Assembly: GCF_000214705.1 (NCBI RefSeq)
Contig: NC_015573.1
Coordinates: 1,263,001 to 1,327,000 of the forward strand
Direction of reading: 5' to 3'
Length of the DNA stretch: 64,000 nt
Origin: Desulfofundulus kuznetsovii DSM 6115
Lineage (GTDB): Bacteria > Bacillota > Desulfotomaculia > Desulfotomaculales > Desulfovirgulaceae
In this document: positions 8,209 through 17,756 of the stretch, in pieces
How positions within the stretch are numbered: the stretch's first letter is position 1
Layout of the letters: each line of letters begins with the position of its first letter
Program-made: the position numbers and the translations under genes
The notes under the pieces: model-generated
Seen by the model: the letters and a program-made list of their open reading frames with translations, nothing else
What the model was told of the DNA's origin: nothing
Database searches by the model: none

Positions 8209-10311
8209 TCACGATATGGTGATTTTTACATCCAGGGCAAAGGCCCCGTCCGGATAGGCAAAAACCGGGTTGATATCCATTTCCCCAATTTCGGGAAAAT
8301 CAAGCACCAACCTGGCAGTCCGGGCAATCATTTCCACGATTGCCCCGAGATCCTTTGGCTTTTCGCCGCGGTAACCCCGTAACAACGTGTAAGCCCTGGT
8401 TTCGGTAAGCATTTGCTGGATTTCCTGCCTGGTCAGACCGTGGGCCAGGCGGAAGGAGACATCTTTTAAAAGGTTGACGTAAATTCCTCCCAGTCCAAAG
8501 GCTATTAAAGGGCCGAACTGTACGTCCCGGGTCATGCCAATGATTAATTCCGTTCCCTGGAGCATCATTTTTTGAATCTCAATACCGTAGATAACCGCTT
8601 TGGGCAGGAAGCGCTGGACGTTTTCGGTAATCTCAATAAATGCTTTTTTTACTTCCTGGGGAGTTTCCACCCCTATTTTTACTCCCCCGATGTCGGTTTT
8701 GTGTAAAATTTGGGGGGAGGCCACCTTCATGACCACCGGGAAGCCAATTTCCTGTGCCCTGGCCGCTGCTTCATGGGGACTGGTGGCCAGGACAATGGGG
8801 GCCACGGCAATCCCGTAGCAACCGGCCACCCGGCTGGCTTCACTGCCGAGAAGAGTTAACCGGCCTTCCTGGCGTACTTTTTGTAAGATTTCCTTAACCG
8901 GCTCGGGCTGGATATCACCCAGCTCGAGCTCCTTTTCTTTTTCCGGCAATTCCCTGGCCCGGGCGTAGCGCACCATCCCGCTCAAGGCTCTGACCGCCGG
9001 TTCGGGAAAGGTGAAACAGGGTATGCCTTCTTCTGCCAGGAGCTTAGCTCCTCCCGCCAGGGTTTTTCCGCCCATATAGGCAGCAAGTACCGGCTTATCC
9101 GGGTAAATGCGGTGAGTTTCAATGATGGCCCGGGCGGTTTGTTCCGGTTCCGTGACTGCCGTGGGGCAGACCAGCACCACCGCGCTGTCCACACTTTGAT
9201 CAGCGAGCACCTTTTCCAGGGCAAAGCGATAGCGGTTTTCGCCGGCGTCGCCCAGGACGTCTACCGGATTGTAAATGGCCGCTTCCCGCGGCAGGTTGGC
9301 CCTTAACTCCTGGGTGGTTTCCTTGCTGAAGCGGGCCATGGTCAGTTCGCTCATTTCGATGCTGTCCGTGGTTACAATGCCAGGTCCGCCGGCATTGGTG
9401 ACCACCGCCACCCGGTTTCCTTTGGGCACGGGCTGGTGGGCAAAGGCAACGGCCAAATCAAAAAGCTCGGCCATGCTCCGGGCGCGGATGACTCCACTTT
9501 GCCGGAAAGCCGTCTCATAGGCCAGGTCGCTGCCGGCAAGGGCTCCGGTATGGGAGGAGGCAGCCTGGGCCCCGGCCTGGCTGGCACCGCTTTTGAGGAT
9601 GATCACCGGCTTTTTGCGGCTGGCCGCCCTGGCCACCTGTAAAAACTGCTGGCCCCGGGCCACGTCCTCGATGTAGCAGAGAATAACCCGGGTGTTGGGG
9701 TCGTTGGCCGCGTCGGCTATAAAATCCGCTTCATTAAGATCGGCCTTATTTCCCAGGCTGACAACCCGGGAAAAGCCCAGCCCGGTGGCCAGACTCCAGT
9801 CCAAAATGGCCACCAGCATGGCCCCACTCTGGGAAATGAAAGCGATGTTCCCCTGCTTCGGAAAAACGGCAGAAAAGGAGGCGTTTATGGGTACGTGGGT
9901 ATCCATCATACCAACGCAGTTGGGCCCTAAAAGGCCCATGCCGTAACTGCGGCAAATGCGGGTGAGTTCCATTTCCAGAATTAGTCCTTCCTTGCCCACT
10001 TCCTTAAATCCCGCCGAGATTACCACCAGATTTTTGGCCCCCGTAAGGCCGCATTCCTGTGCTACGGCGATAACCCGGTTAGCCGGAACGGCGACCACCA
10101 CCAGGTCCATCCTTTCCCCGATGGCGCTTAAATTGGGATAACAGCAAAGCCCTTCTATTTCTTCCTCTTTGGGATTGACGGGATAAATCCTGCCCGGGTA
10201 ACCGCAGGCGATCATATTTTTCACCAACACGTTGCCAATTTTACCAGGTTTTTTGGAAGCACCGATAATGGCTACCGTTTGGGGGCGAAAAAAAGCATGC
10301 AGGTCCGCCAA
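8209..10311 (-). CDS. Acyl-CoA synthetase, NDP-forming (acetate-CoA ligase type), fused alpha-beta
   Basis: This enzyme interconverts acyl-CoA, ADP and phosphate with free acid, CoA and ATP, giving substrate-level ATP in anaerobes. The 700-residue chain has a CoA-binding Rossmann domain (VAIIGASKKPGKIGN near 13-27), a succinyl-CoA-ligase-like domain with the phosphorylatable histidine in SSHTGALAG (His about 254), and a C-terminal ATP-grasp domain (PVVMKVASPQILHKTDIGGV). Alpha and beta parts are fused. TTG at 10311 has AGGTGAG before it. The acid substrate cannot be read from sequence; acetate or a branched or aryl acid are possible. Confidence 0.9.
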   Translation of the reverse strand: MADLHAFFRPQTVAIIGASKKPGKIGNVLVKNMIACGYPGRIYPVNPKEEEIEGLCCYPNLSAIGERMDLVVVAVPANRVIAVAQECGLTGAKNLVVISAGFKEVGKEGLILEMELTRICRSYGMGLLGPNCVGMMDTHVPINASFSAVFPKQGNIAFISQSGAMLVAILDWSLATGLGFSRVVSLGNKADLNEADFIADAANDPNTRVILCYIEDVARGQQFLQVARAASRKKPVIILKSGASQAGAQAASSHTGALAGSDLAYETAFRQSGVIRARSMAELFDLAVAFAHQPVPKGNRVAVVTNAGGPGIVTTDSIEMSELTMARFSKETTQELRANLPREAAIYNPVDVLGDAGENRYRFALEKVLADQSVDSAVVLVCPTAVTEPEQTARAIIETHRIYPDKPVLAAYMGGKTLAGGAKLLAEEGIPCFTFPEPAVRALSGMVRYARARELPEKEKELELGDIQPEPVKEILQKVRQEGRLTLLGSEASRVAGCYGIAVAPIVLATSPHEAAARAQEIGFPVVMKVASPQILHKTDIGGVKIGVETPQEVKKAFIEITENVQRFLPKAVIYGIEIQKMMLQGTELIIGMTRDVQFGPLIAFGLGGIYVNLLKDVSFRLAHGLTRQEIQQMLTETRAYTLLRGYRGEKPKDLGAIVEMIARTARLVLDFPEIGEMDINPVFAYPDGAFALDVKITIS

Positions 10312-10460
10312 CTATCTCACCTACTTTGAACCTGGTGTCGGTTGTGCTTATCATTTCCGGTAAGGGGATAAAGCATACCCTTGGCGGCCTGCATTTGTCT
10401 AATGTGCAGCAACTTATTGTAATGCTCAAGTTGTCTTTAGAGAGCTAAAAATAACCCTCC

Positions 10461-11237
10461 TCATAGAGCAAGCAGGAGCAGCATCTTATACACCTCCCGG
10501 GGTGAGGGCAGGCGGGCGGTTGCCGCACTGGGACGGGGTTGGGAACTAACCAGGATGCCGCAGCCCTCCCTGAGAGCCATAAATGCATCCTCATCGGTAC
10601 GGTCATCGCCAATGTAAACCGGCAGCGCCCCGGCATATTTCCGGCAAAGGTACTGCACCGCTTTGCCTTTGCTTACTCCCCGGGGGCGTATCTCCAGCAC
10701 CTTTTTCCCCGGCAAGAGCTCCAGCCGGTTTTTGCCCATGATGGGGGCTGCTCTTTTGATAAAACTATCCAGGACCTGCCGGGCCAGCTCGGGATCCGCC
10801 TGGCGATAATGTAAGGCCAGTGAGATGCCTTTATTTTCCACTAAAAAGCCCCTGCTGTTGGCCACACATTCCCTGGCTACCCTTTCCAGGCTTGAAATGT
10901 TTTCTTCCAGCTTGCGATTCTCGAACAGGCGGTATGTTTTGCCCCCGGTTTCCTGTATTTCCGCCCCGTGGGAACCAGCCAGGTGCAGGCCGGTCAGGGG
11001 GAGTAATTTTTGTAGTTCGGCCAGTTTACGACCGCTGATCACCGCTACCACTCGACCGGGGGAAAGGGATAATTTTTGCAGAATAGCCAGAAGTTCCGGG
11101 TCCGGCCGGGCCAGATCCGGGGTGGGGGCAATGGGCACCAGGGTGCCGTCGTAATCCAGCATGAGCAGCAACCGGGATGCCGCGGCCATCCATGCAGCCA
11201 GATTTTCCGGGGTTGCCAGGGGCGGTTCCTTGTACAC
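10461..11237 (-). CDS. otsB: Trehalose-6-phosphate phosphatase
   Basis: OtsB removes phosphate from trehalose-6-phosphate to release trehalose. The 258-residue HAD enzyme has the nucleophile motif LDYDGTL (Asp28, acid Asp30), the SGR motif (VISGRKL), an AGSHGAEI block typical of OtsB caps and the metal motif GDDRTDEDAF near 213. The GTG start at 11237 has only a weak ribosome site, but the otsA stop is 20 bases upstream and translation may be coupled. It is the last gene of the GT4-GDE-otsA-otsB operon. Confidence 0.93.
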   Translation of the reverse strand: MYKEPPLATPENLAAWMAAASRLLLMLDYDGTLVPIAPTPDLARPDPELLAILQKLSLSPGRVVAVISGRKLAELQKLLPLTGLHLAGSHGAEIQETGGKTYRLFENRKLEENISSLERVARECVANSRGFLVENKGISLALHYRQADPELARQVLDSFIKRAAPIMGKNRLELLPGKKVLEIRPRGVSKGKAVQYLCRKYAGALPVYIGDDRTDEDAFMALREGCGILVSSQPRPSAATARLPSPREVYKMLLLLAL

Positions 11238-11257
11238 CAGGGAACCTGGACTCCCGG

Positions 11258-12721
11258 TTACAGGTTGGCCGCGTTGGTGGTTGCCGGGGTGAGGCCGGAA
11301 CCCAGGCTTTTAACCAGTTTCAAGTTGCTCTGCCACCACCAGCGTACATCCCGGCTTTTCACAATGCGGCGTAAAGATTCCAGGCGGCTTTTTTGTTCCT
11401 GGAAAGGCATCTCCAGGGCCATTTTGATTTTGGCTGCCAGGTGGGCCGGTTCAAAGGGATTGGCCAGCAGTGCTCCGTGAAGTTCCTGGGCCGCCCCGGC
11501 AAAGGGGCTTAAAATTAGCACTCCCTTGCCGTCAATGCGCGAAGCCACGAATTCCTTGGCCACCAGATTAAGGCCGTCCCTCAAGGCCGTCACCAGTAGC
11601 ACGTCGGCAGCCAGGTAATGGGCTACCAGCTCTGCCTGGTCCAGGGATTGATAACGGTAGCGCACCGGTACGGCTCCGTACATCTGGTCGTACCGTCCGT
11701 TGATTTCGCCTACAATCCGTTCCACTTCCCGCTTTAAGGTTCCGTATTCGCCAATACCATTGCGGCTGGGTACGGCAATTTGTAGAAGGGTGACCCTTCC
11801 GCGGTATGCAGGGTACTTTTCCAAAAGGTAGGCCATGGCTCTTATCCGCTCGGGAATTCCTTTGGTATAGTCCATGCGATCTATGCCCAGAAGTACCTTT
11901 TCCGCAGCCAGGGACTTGCGTATTTCCTCCGCCCGGGCCCGCACGGCGGGATCGGCAGCCAGCTGTTCAAAGCGGTGGTAGTTGATACCTACCGGCAGAG
12001 CCTGTACCAAAATGCGGCGGTTACGCAGGCGAATCAGACCCTGTTCCGGGTAAATCCTGGCCGGATAATAGCACGCAACGGTGTCCAGGAAATTTTGCGC
12101 GTATCGGCTGGTATGGAAGGCGATCAGGTCACTGCCTAGAAGGCCGTAGATAATCTGGCGCCCCCAGGGGAGGATCTGAAAAAGGTCCGCCGGGGGAAAG
12201 GGAATGTGCCAGAAGAAGGCAATGGCAGCCCCGGGTGATCTGTGCCGCAAAAGCTGTGGTACCAGGGCAAGATGAAAATCGTGTATCCAGTAGATCTCCT
12301 TTTTTGCTTCCAGGGTAATACGGGCGAACTTCTGGTTAACCCGGCGGTAGGCATCCCAGTAAGCCCTTTCAAAGGAACAACGTTCGGGCAGCTGGTGGCA
12401 CAGGGGCCAGAGACAAGCGTTACAGAAACCGTGGTAGTAGTTTTCATGTTCTTCAGGGGAGAGAAAAACCTCCTGGATGTGATAGCGTGGCTCTGCCGGT
12501 GGGATGCCCAGCTTAACACCGCGGTCTTTACCCGTATGATCAATGCGCCCGCACCAGGAGATCCAGGTTCCCCCGTGGGCGGTCAGAACCGGTTCTACAG
12601 CCGAAGCTAATCCTCCAACGGTGCGTCTGGTAATCAATTGATCGTGATCCTTCTGGAAGGTATAGGCTCCACGGTTGGAAATTACAACCACCTGTGAGGG
12701 GGTACGTCCATAGCCGTACAC
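11258..12721 (-). CDS. otsA: Alpha,alpha-trehalose-phosphate synthase (UDP-forming type)
   Basis: OtsA (GT20) makes trehalose-6-phosphate from a nucleotide-glucose and glucose-6-phosphate. Signatures are [11 protein letters not shown] at the N-terminus, the GGLASAVEP loop, [36 protein letters not shown] and [14 protein letters not shown]. The frame opens at a TTG at 12748, but the ideal AAGGAGGTGG site falls inside that extension, so the GTG at 12721 (487 residues) is the real start. It lies 16 bases after the preceding gene's stop. Confidence 0.94.
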   Translation of the reverse strand: MYGYGRTPSQVVVISNRGAYTFQKDHDQLITRRTVGGLASAVEPVLTAHGGTWISWCGRIDHTGKDRGVKLGIPPAEPRYHIQEVFLSPEEHENYYHGFCNACLWPLCHQLPERCSFERAYWDAYRRVNQKFARITLEAKKEIYWIHDFHLALVPQLLRHRSPGAAIAFFWHIPFPPADLFQILPWGRQIIYGLLGSDLIAFHTSRYAQNFLDTVACYYPARIYPEQGLIRLRNRRILVQALPVGINYHRFEQLAADPAVRARAEEIRKSLAAEKVLLGIDRMDYTKGIPERIRAMAYLLEKYPAYRGRVTLLQIAVPSRNGIGEYGTLKREVERIVGEINGRYDQMYGAVPVRYRYQSLDQAELVAHYLAADVLLVTALRDGLNLVAKEFVASRIDGKGVLILSPFAGAAQELHGALLANPFEPAHLAAKIKMALEMPFQEQKSRLESLRRIVKSRDVRWWWQSNLKLVKSLGSGLTPATTNAANL

Positions 12722-12737
12722 AACTTCCACCTCCTTT

Positions 12738-14918
12738 TTAATTTTCAATGATCACGCGGGTGTTACCCGTAGCTCGCAGTACTCCGCAATAGGCTTTACC
12801 CTGTTTACGGGTAAATTCCAGATCTACCGTGCCGCAACCCGTGGTAAGGTTACAGATCTGGATTTCCTGGACCCAGGGAGGCAACTGGGGAGCGCTCACC
12901 CGCACCTCGTTGCCCCAGCAGGAGATGCCCAGCATGGTGCGTATGAGCAGGGGCATGGTCCCTACGGCCCAGGCCTGGGGGTCGCAGGCGGTGGGGTAAT
13001 GTACGGGCCCGCCGTCTCTGCGCCTGGTAAAACCACAAAAGACTTCCGGCAACCGGTGATAGGGGAAGGACATGGCTGCCTCAAAAAGGCCGCTGACCAC
13101 TTTTTCCAGCAGGTCAAACTGGCGGTAGCAACGCAATCCGTAGGCAATGATGGCGTTGTCATGGGGCCAGACCGAACCGTTATGATAACTCATGGGGTTA
13201 TACGGTCCCATGGATTTGCTCATGGTGCGAATACCCCATCCGGAATACATGTCGCTGGCCAACAGCCGCCTGGCCACGGCTATGGCCAGTTCATCGGGTA
13301 GAATGCCGGTAAACAGGCAGTGGCCCGGGTTAGAGACAATGGTTTTAACCTGTTTCTTGTCACCATCCAGGGCAAAGGCCAGGTACTCCTCATCTTCCAT
13401 CCAGAAAGCTTCTAAAAACTTGCGTTGCAGGACCAGGGCTTCCTGTTCCAGCTCACAGGCCCAGTCGTTCTTTCCCAGTACCCGGCCCATTTCAGCGGCC
13501 CGCTTTAAAGCCAGGTAATAATAGGCCTGTACTTCTACCAGGGCAATGGGACCCGTGGGCAGGCTGCCCCGGGGATCAATAACCCCGTCCCAGGAATCTT
13601 TCCAGCCCTGGTTTGTCAGCCCTGCGGGGGAACGGACGGCATATTCAATGAATCCGTCGCCGTCCTTATCCCCATATTTCCGGCACCATTCCACGGCTGC
13701 AAAAAGGTTCGGAGCCAGATCGAGGACCAGCTGTTTGTTTCCAGTCCAGCGGTAGGTTTCGGAAAGCAGGATGATGAACCAGGGAGTGGCGTCCACGCTG
13801 CCGTAATAGGGAGTATGGGGGATTTCCCCGCAGGCGGCCAATTCTCCCCGGCGAAGTTCGTGGGGTATTTTCCCGGGTTCTTCATCCCGCCAGGGGTTAT
13901 CCTCTTTCCCCTGCAGGCGGGCCAGGAAGTACAGGCTATCCCGGGCAATGTCGGGGTTGACAATTAAAGCCTGCCAGGAAGTAATCAGGGCGTCCCGCCC
14001 AAAGGGGGCCGCATACCAGGGTATGCCGGCCTGCACAATGGTGCCCAGATCGGGATAGCGTGTGCACAGGGCGCACAGGTCGGTTACGTTGCGCCGGAGC
14101 ATGTTGCTCAAAAAGACATTATCGCTTTTAAACTGGGTACATTGCTCTTTCCACTTTTCGTAGAGGGAAGAGGTTTTGCGTACTGCCCCGCTGAATCCCG
14201 CAGCAACCGTTCCACTTCCGCCGGTGCTGGCAGGATCGGGCTTGTTGCCGATAAAAGGTTTCACCTGCATATAGAGGTAAACCTTGCGTCCGGGGGGCAG
14301 GGTGAGGGAGAACCGGGCGGTGGCCAGGTTTTTTTCTTCGTTTACCTCCACGCTGTCGGGATAAGGGGAAAAGGAGACACTGGTATAGCGGCACAGATCA
14401 TCCCTTCCCCGGTACCCAAAGAGAACTCCCTCCCGGGTAGACACCGGGGTGAAAATTTCCCCCTTTTGCTTGCGGATAAAGCCCCGGACCTCAAAAATAT
14501 CCCGGAAATCGGCCCCCAGGGTGAACTGGAGGGTAATCATTACGGGCATGGGGTTGAAATTTATAAGCCGTAACCGTTGGAACAGGGCGTTATCCAGGAC
14601 CCGCAGGGTGCGGATGTGAATGGTGCTTGCCGGAATCACATGATTACCCCGGTCCAGCGCCGGGTTGGTAAGTTCGAATTGGGCAAAGTGGCTGTCCTTA
14701 ATGGAAGAGGAAAGGAATAGAAGATTTCCTTCCGTTAGCCCCATTTCCAGACAGCTCAGATAGCGGGTGTCCCGGTAATAGAGCCCAAAGCCTGCATTAT
14801 GCTCATGGTACACTTCTCCCTCGGGTCCGCAGATGAAAAAAAGTTCTCCTTCTTTTAGCACTTCCTGGGAAAAGGACGTACGGATGGCTAACCCTGGTAT
14901 GTGGGTGATGTCAAGCAC
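12738..14918 (-). CDS. Amylo-alpha-1,6-glucosidase-type (glycogen debranching-like) glycosidase
   Basis: The 726-residue protein combines an N-terminal beta-rich GDE_N_bis-type domain (about 1-230, with FGLYYRDTRYLSCLEM) and an (alpha/alpha)6-barrel glycosidase domain (about 280-680). The barrel shows GIPWYAAPFGRDALITSWQ, NQGWKDSWDGV and SYHNGSVWPHDNAIIAYG, which contain likely catalytic acids. Such proteins are usually annotated as debranching enzymes, though many act on small glycosides such as mannosyl- or glucosylglycerate. The start GTG follows AGGAGGTAA. Its position between a GT4 enzyme and otsAB suggests a role in trehalose, glycogen or compatible-solute turnover. The exact substrate is not determinable here. 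Confidence 0.85.
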   Translation of the reverse strand: MLDITHIPGLAIRTSFSQEVLKEGELFFICGPEGEVYHEHNAGFGLYYRDTRYLSCLEMGLTEGNLLFLSSSIKDSHFAQFELTNPALDRGNHVIPASTIHIRTLRVLDNALFQRLRLINFNPMPVMITLQFTLGADFRDIFEVRGFIRKQKGEIFTPVSTREGVLFGYRGRDDLCRYTSVSFSPYPDSVEVNEEKNLATARFSLTLPPGRKVYLYMQVKPFIGNKPDPASTGGSGTVAAGFSGAVRKTSSLYEKWKEQCTQFKSDNVFLSNMLRRNVTDLCALCTRYPDLGTIVQAGIPWYAAPFGRDALITSWQALIVNPDIARDSLYFLARLQGKEDNPWRDEEPGKIPHELRRGELAACGEIPHTPYYGSVDATPWFIILLSETYRWTGNKQLVLDLAPNLFAAVEWCRKYGDKDGDGFIEYAVRSPAGLTNQGWKDSWDGVIDPRGSLPTGPIALVEVQAYYYLALKRAAEMGRVLGKNDWACELEQEALVLQRKFLEAFWMEDEEYLAFALDGDKKQVKTIVSNPGHCLFTGILPDELAIAVARRLLASDMYSGWGIRTMSKSMGPYNPMSYHNGSVWPHDNAIIAYGLRCYRQFDLLEKVVSGLFEAAMSFPYHRLPEVFCGFTRRRDGGPVHYPTACDPQAWAVGTMPLLIRTMLGISCWGNEVRVSAPQLPPWVQEIQICNLTTGCGTVDLEFTRKQGKAYCGVLRATGNTRVIIEN

Positions 14919-14929
14919 TGCATTACCTC

Positions 14930-16135
14930 CTAGGCAATTTGTTTTTGCTTACGCAGGTAAGAGGCCAGTGCTTTACCGTAAACCTGGAGTGTACGGGCGG
15001 TCATGACTTCGCGGGTAAAGTTTTTTTCCACCATTTGCCGTCCTGTTTCACCCATTTGCCGGGCTTTCTGGGGGTTAGCCAGCAAATGGCAGCACCTTTC
15101 AGCTAAAGCCTCGTGATCGTGCATCGGTACCACGTAGCCGTTGATATCATCCTGGATTACCTCGGGCATACCACCGGCCCGGCTGACTATCATGGGGCGA
15201 CCTGTGGCCAGGGATTCCAGCATGGCCAGGCCGAAGGGTTCCTCAAAGCAGGAGGGGTAGATACAAATTTCGGCGGCCTGGTACATCAACGGTATTTCAT
15301 CCCAGGAGAAGAACTGGATAAAAACATCCCCTTCCAGCTCCAGTTCCGTAATCAGCCGTTTGATCCTGGATACGTGCTCGTGTTGCTTGCTGCCCCAGTC
15401 CACGGTTTTTTCCGTACCGGCCAGCACCAGCAGGGCATCCGGGAATTGTTCCTTGACAAGCTTGAAGGCCTTGATGCTTATATGGCAGCCCTTATCGTAA
15501 CTCATGCGTGCCGGGTGGAAGATTACCCTTTTGCCTTTTAGTTCTGGATAAGTTTCCCATGCCTTTTGTAGATCCTCTTTGGTAGGCGGTCTAAATCTTT
15601 CCAGATCGATGCCGTGGTGTACCACGGTAATCCTGTCTTCCGGAAAACCGGCTTTAACCAGTTCTTTCTTGATGTAATGGCTCACCGCAATTACCGCATC
15701 CCATTCGGCGGCATGACAGCACATTTCTTCCCAGACGGAGTCGGACCAGACGTTATGGGCCGTTAGTACCAGGGGGATTCCCCCGCGCTTCTTTGCTTCC
15801 AGCAGAGCCTCAAGATGGGCCGGACTGAAGTAATGCATATTATGGGCGTGGATAATGTCAGGGTGAACTTGCTGGATAAAATCGCCAATCAACCGGCGAA
15901 TATCGTTTTTTCTGTCCATGATTTGTTTTGCATCCAGGCTGTTCAGATCCATTAGCCTGCGGCGTAAGATCCTTAATCCCCGCCAGGTGTAATCCACCTC
16001 TCCTTCCAGGGTGGACCCGGTGAGAAGGCTTACATGGCAACCGTAGCGGGCAAGCTCTGGACACAGCATGGCCAGATGGCTTTCCACCCCGCCGATAATC
16101 GGGGGAAAAGCCCAGTGTAACATAGCAATTCTCAC
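14930..16135 (-). CDS. Glycosyltransferase family 4 protein
   Basis: The 401-residue GT-B enzyme has an N-terminal acceptor domain starting VRIAMLHWAFPPIIGGVE (glycine-rich GGVE motif) and a C-terminal nucleotide-sugar domain with EPFGLAMLESLATGRPMI, the GT4 E-x7-E motif. No membrane segment is evident. The frame extends to 16195, but the GTG at 16135 follows GGGAGGTGTCAGC and starts right at the fold. It is the first gene behind a strong promoter and leads the operon into the debranching-type glycosidase, otsA and otsB. Glucosyl- or mannosyl-glycerate synthases and sucrose synthases are also GT4, so a compatible-solute role is plausible but unproven. Confidence 0.85.
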   Translation of the reverse strand: MRIAMLHWAFPPIIGGVESHLAMLCPELARYGCHVSLLTGSTLEGEVDYTWRGLRILRRRLMDLNSLDAKQIMDRKNDIRRLIGDFIQQVHPDIIHAHNMHYFSPAHLEALLEAKKRGGIPLVLTAHNVWSDSVWEEMCCHAAEWDAVIAVSHYIKKELVKAGFPEDRITVVHHGIDLERFRPPTKEDLQKAWETYPELKGKRVIFHPARMSYDKGCHISIKAFKLVKEQFPDALLVLAGTEKTVDWGSKQHEHVSRIKRLITELELEGDVFIQFFSWDEIPLMYQAAEICIYPSCFEEPFGLAMLESLATGRPMIVSRAGGMPEVIQDDINGYVVPMHDHEALAERCCHLLANPQKARQMGETGRQMVEKNFTREVMTARTLQVYGKALASYLRKQKQIA

Positions 16136-16261
16136 GCTGACACCTCCCGAAGAAATAGTAGTCCCGGCTGGTTTCCTGCTGCCGGGTGTATTCAATGCAA
16201 AACTTCATCCGGCCAGGAGAATCCCACCCAAAACCATAATTTGCTATCTTATTTTAAGACT

Positions 16262-16291
16262 ATTATAAGTAATTGCCAGAAAAACTGTCAA
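16262..16291 (-). promoter_or_regulatory. Near-consensus sigma-A promoter of the trehalose/GT4 operon
   Basis: On the minus strand TTGACA and TATAAT, both perfect, are separated by 18 bases. The site lies just past the ylbJ stop and leaves a leader of about 120 bases before the GT4 start. Confidence 0.8.
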
Positions 16292-16293
16292 GA

Positions 16294-17532
16294 TTACCTG
16301 GGACGGAGTATAATGACACGTACATGGGTTAGTATGACCAGCACCACGGCCAGCATAATCATGATACCCATGGACAAAAGGAGCAGGAACAGGGAAATAA
16401 GGCTTGCGCTCCAAAGGGAAACGGGTTGAGCCGTGGCAAGAAATGGTGCAAAAACGGGTTGGATCAGGGACCGGGTTAAAGCTTCGGCCGGGCCAAACAT
16501 CAGACAGGTATAAAAGGCGGCAAGGATGGCATGGGCTGCCCTAACCAGTATAAAAGGGCCTATGCGGATATCGGTTCCGGCGATCATGCTGGCCGCCTGG
16601 GCCTGTATGGACAGGCCGCTCCAGGCCAGAATCATGGCGACGGCTATCAACTGGTGAAGCAAAGGAGCAGCTGCTTCCGAAGCGAGCTTGGTCCCTGTGG
16701 TCATTTCAAAAATCCCGCTGGCCAGGGCCGGAAGTACTGCCGGCGAGAGACCGAGAGGCACCAGTACCAGCCCTAATGCCCGGGCCAATAAGCCGATGAA
16801 ACCAGCTTGAGTAAGCAGGCGAATAATCACGGCAAAAAGAATAATAAAACCGCCGATGTTTAAAAGATTATTGATGGCATTTTTTACGGCATCGCCAATA
16901 ATCTGGCCCGGGGTACGTTTATCCTGGTGCTGTTGGGTGACCATTTCGGCCAGTGCCCGTTTTAAAATCCAGGTATTCCTGTCGGCCACGGGCCGGGGGA
17001 GCACCTCCGGGTCGCGGCGGCCATAAAAACGCAAAGCCAGGCCAAGGGTAAGATTGGCCAGGTAATGGGCACCGGCAATGAGGGGCCCCAGGGAGGCGTT
17101 GTGAAACATGCCTACTGCTACGGCCACCAGCATAAATAGGGGGCTGGAGTTGTTGGTAAAAGACATCAGCCGTTCGGCTTCAATTCTTGTGCATAACTTT
17201 TGTGCCCGCAGGCGGGCGGTGACCATGGCTCCGATGGGGTAGCCACTGGTATAACCAATGGCCAGGACAAAGGACCCCGCACCGGGGACGTTAAAAAGGG
17301 GGCGCATTACCGGTTCCAGAAGAACACCCATAAAATGCACGACCCCAAAATTCATGAGCAGTTCGGAGACGATGAAAAAGGGCAGAAGGGAAGGGAATAC
17401 TATATTCCACCAGGCACCAAGGCCGTAAACGGCTCCTTCATAGACGGTTTGGGGCTGCGTAATCATGCCTAAAACAAACAGGAGGGCGCAGGCCGTCCAG
17501 AACAGACGTATGGTTTCCTGGTGTTTTTGCAT
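16294..17532 (-). CDS. ylbJ: Sporulation integral membrane protein YlbJ
   Basis: YlbJ is a polytopic membrane protein of the nucleoside-recognition (Gate) fold, needed in Bacillus for proper spore cortex formation. The 412-residue chain has about ten hydrophobic segments, the GLGAWWNIVFPSLLPFFI block near 38-55, the GYPIGAM motif, SFTNNSSPLFM and GIFEMTTGTKLAS. The ATG start has GGGTGACC just before it. In Bacillus ylbJ is close to rsmD and coaD; here those lie about 10 kb away. A minus-strand CATAATAT around 17605 resembles a sigma-E -10, but no convincing -35 was found. Confidence 0.92.
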   Translation of the reverse strand: MQKHQETIRLFWTACALLFVLGMITQPQTVYEGAVYGLGAWWNIVFPSLLPFFIVSELLMNFGVVHFMGVLLEPVMRPLFNVPGAGSFVLAIGYTSGYPIGAMVTARLRAQKLCTRIEAERLMSFTNNSSPLFMLVAVAVGMFHNASLGPLIAGAHYLANLTLGLALRFYGRRDPEVLPRPVADRNTWILKRALAEMVTQQHQDKRTPGQIIGDAVKNAINNLLNIGGFIILFAVIIRLLTQAGFIGLLARALGLVLVPLGLSPAVLPALASGIFEMTTGTKLASEAAAPLLHQLIAVAMILAWSGLSIQAQAASMIAGTDIRIGPFILVRAAHAILAAFYTCLMFGPAEALTRSLIQPVFAPFLATAQPVSLWSASLISLFLLLLSMGIMIMLAVVLVILTHVRVIILRPR

Positions 17533-17756
17533 TTTTGGTCACCCGCTTTACACCGCATTGATTGCAGCCGCCCGGGGCAGCTGGGGTTTGGTGACCCTTT
17601 TATAATATTATGGGGCTTTTTAGACCGGTAGACCACTCCTTAGGCCATGTGAGAATAGTCACAGCCGCTCAGGGAAGAAGCGCACAGTGTTTGCGGACAG
17701 AATCGGTTATTTTAATGGCAGGAAGTGGTGTAATATAGCAAGAGGGGGGTTCTTTC

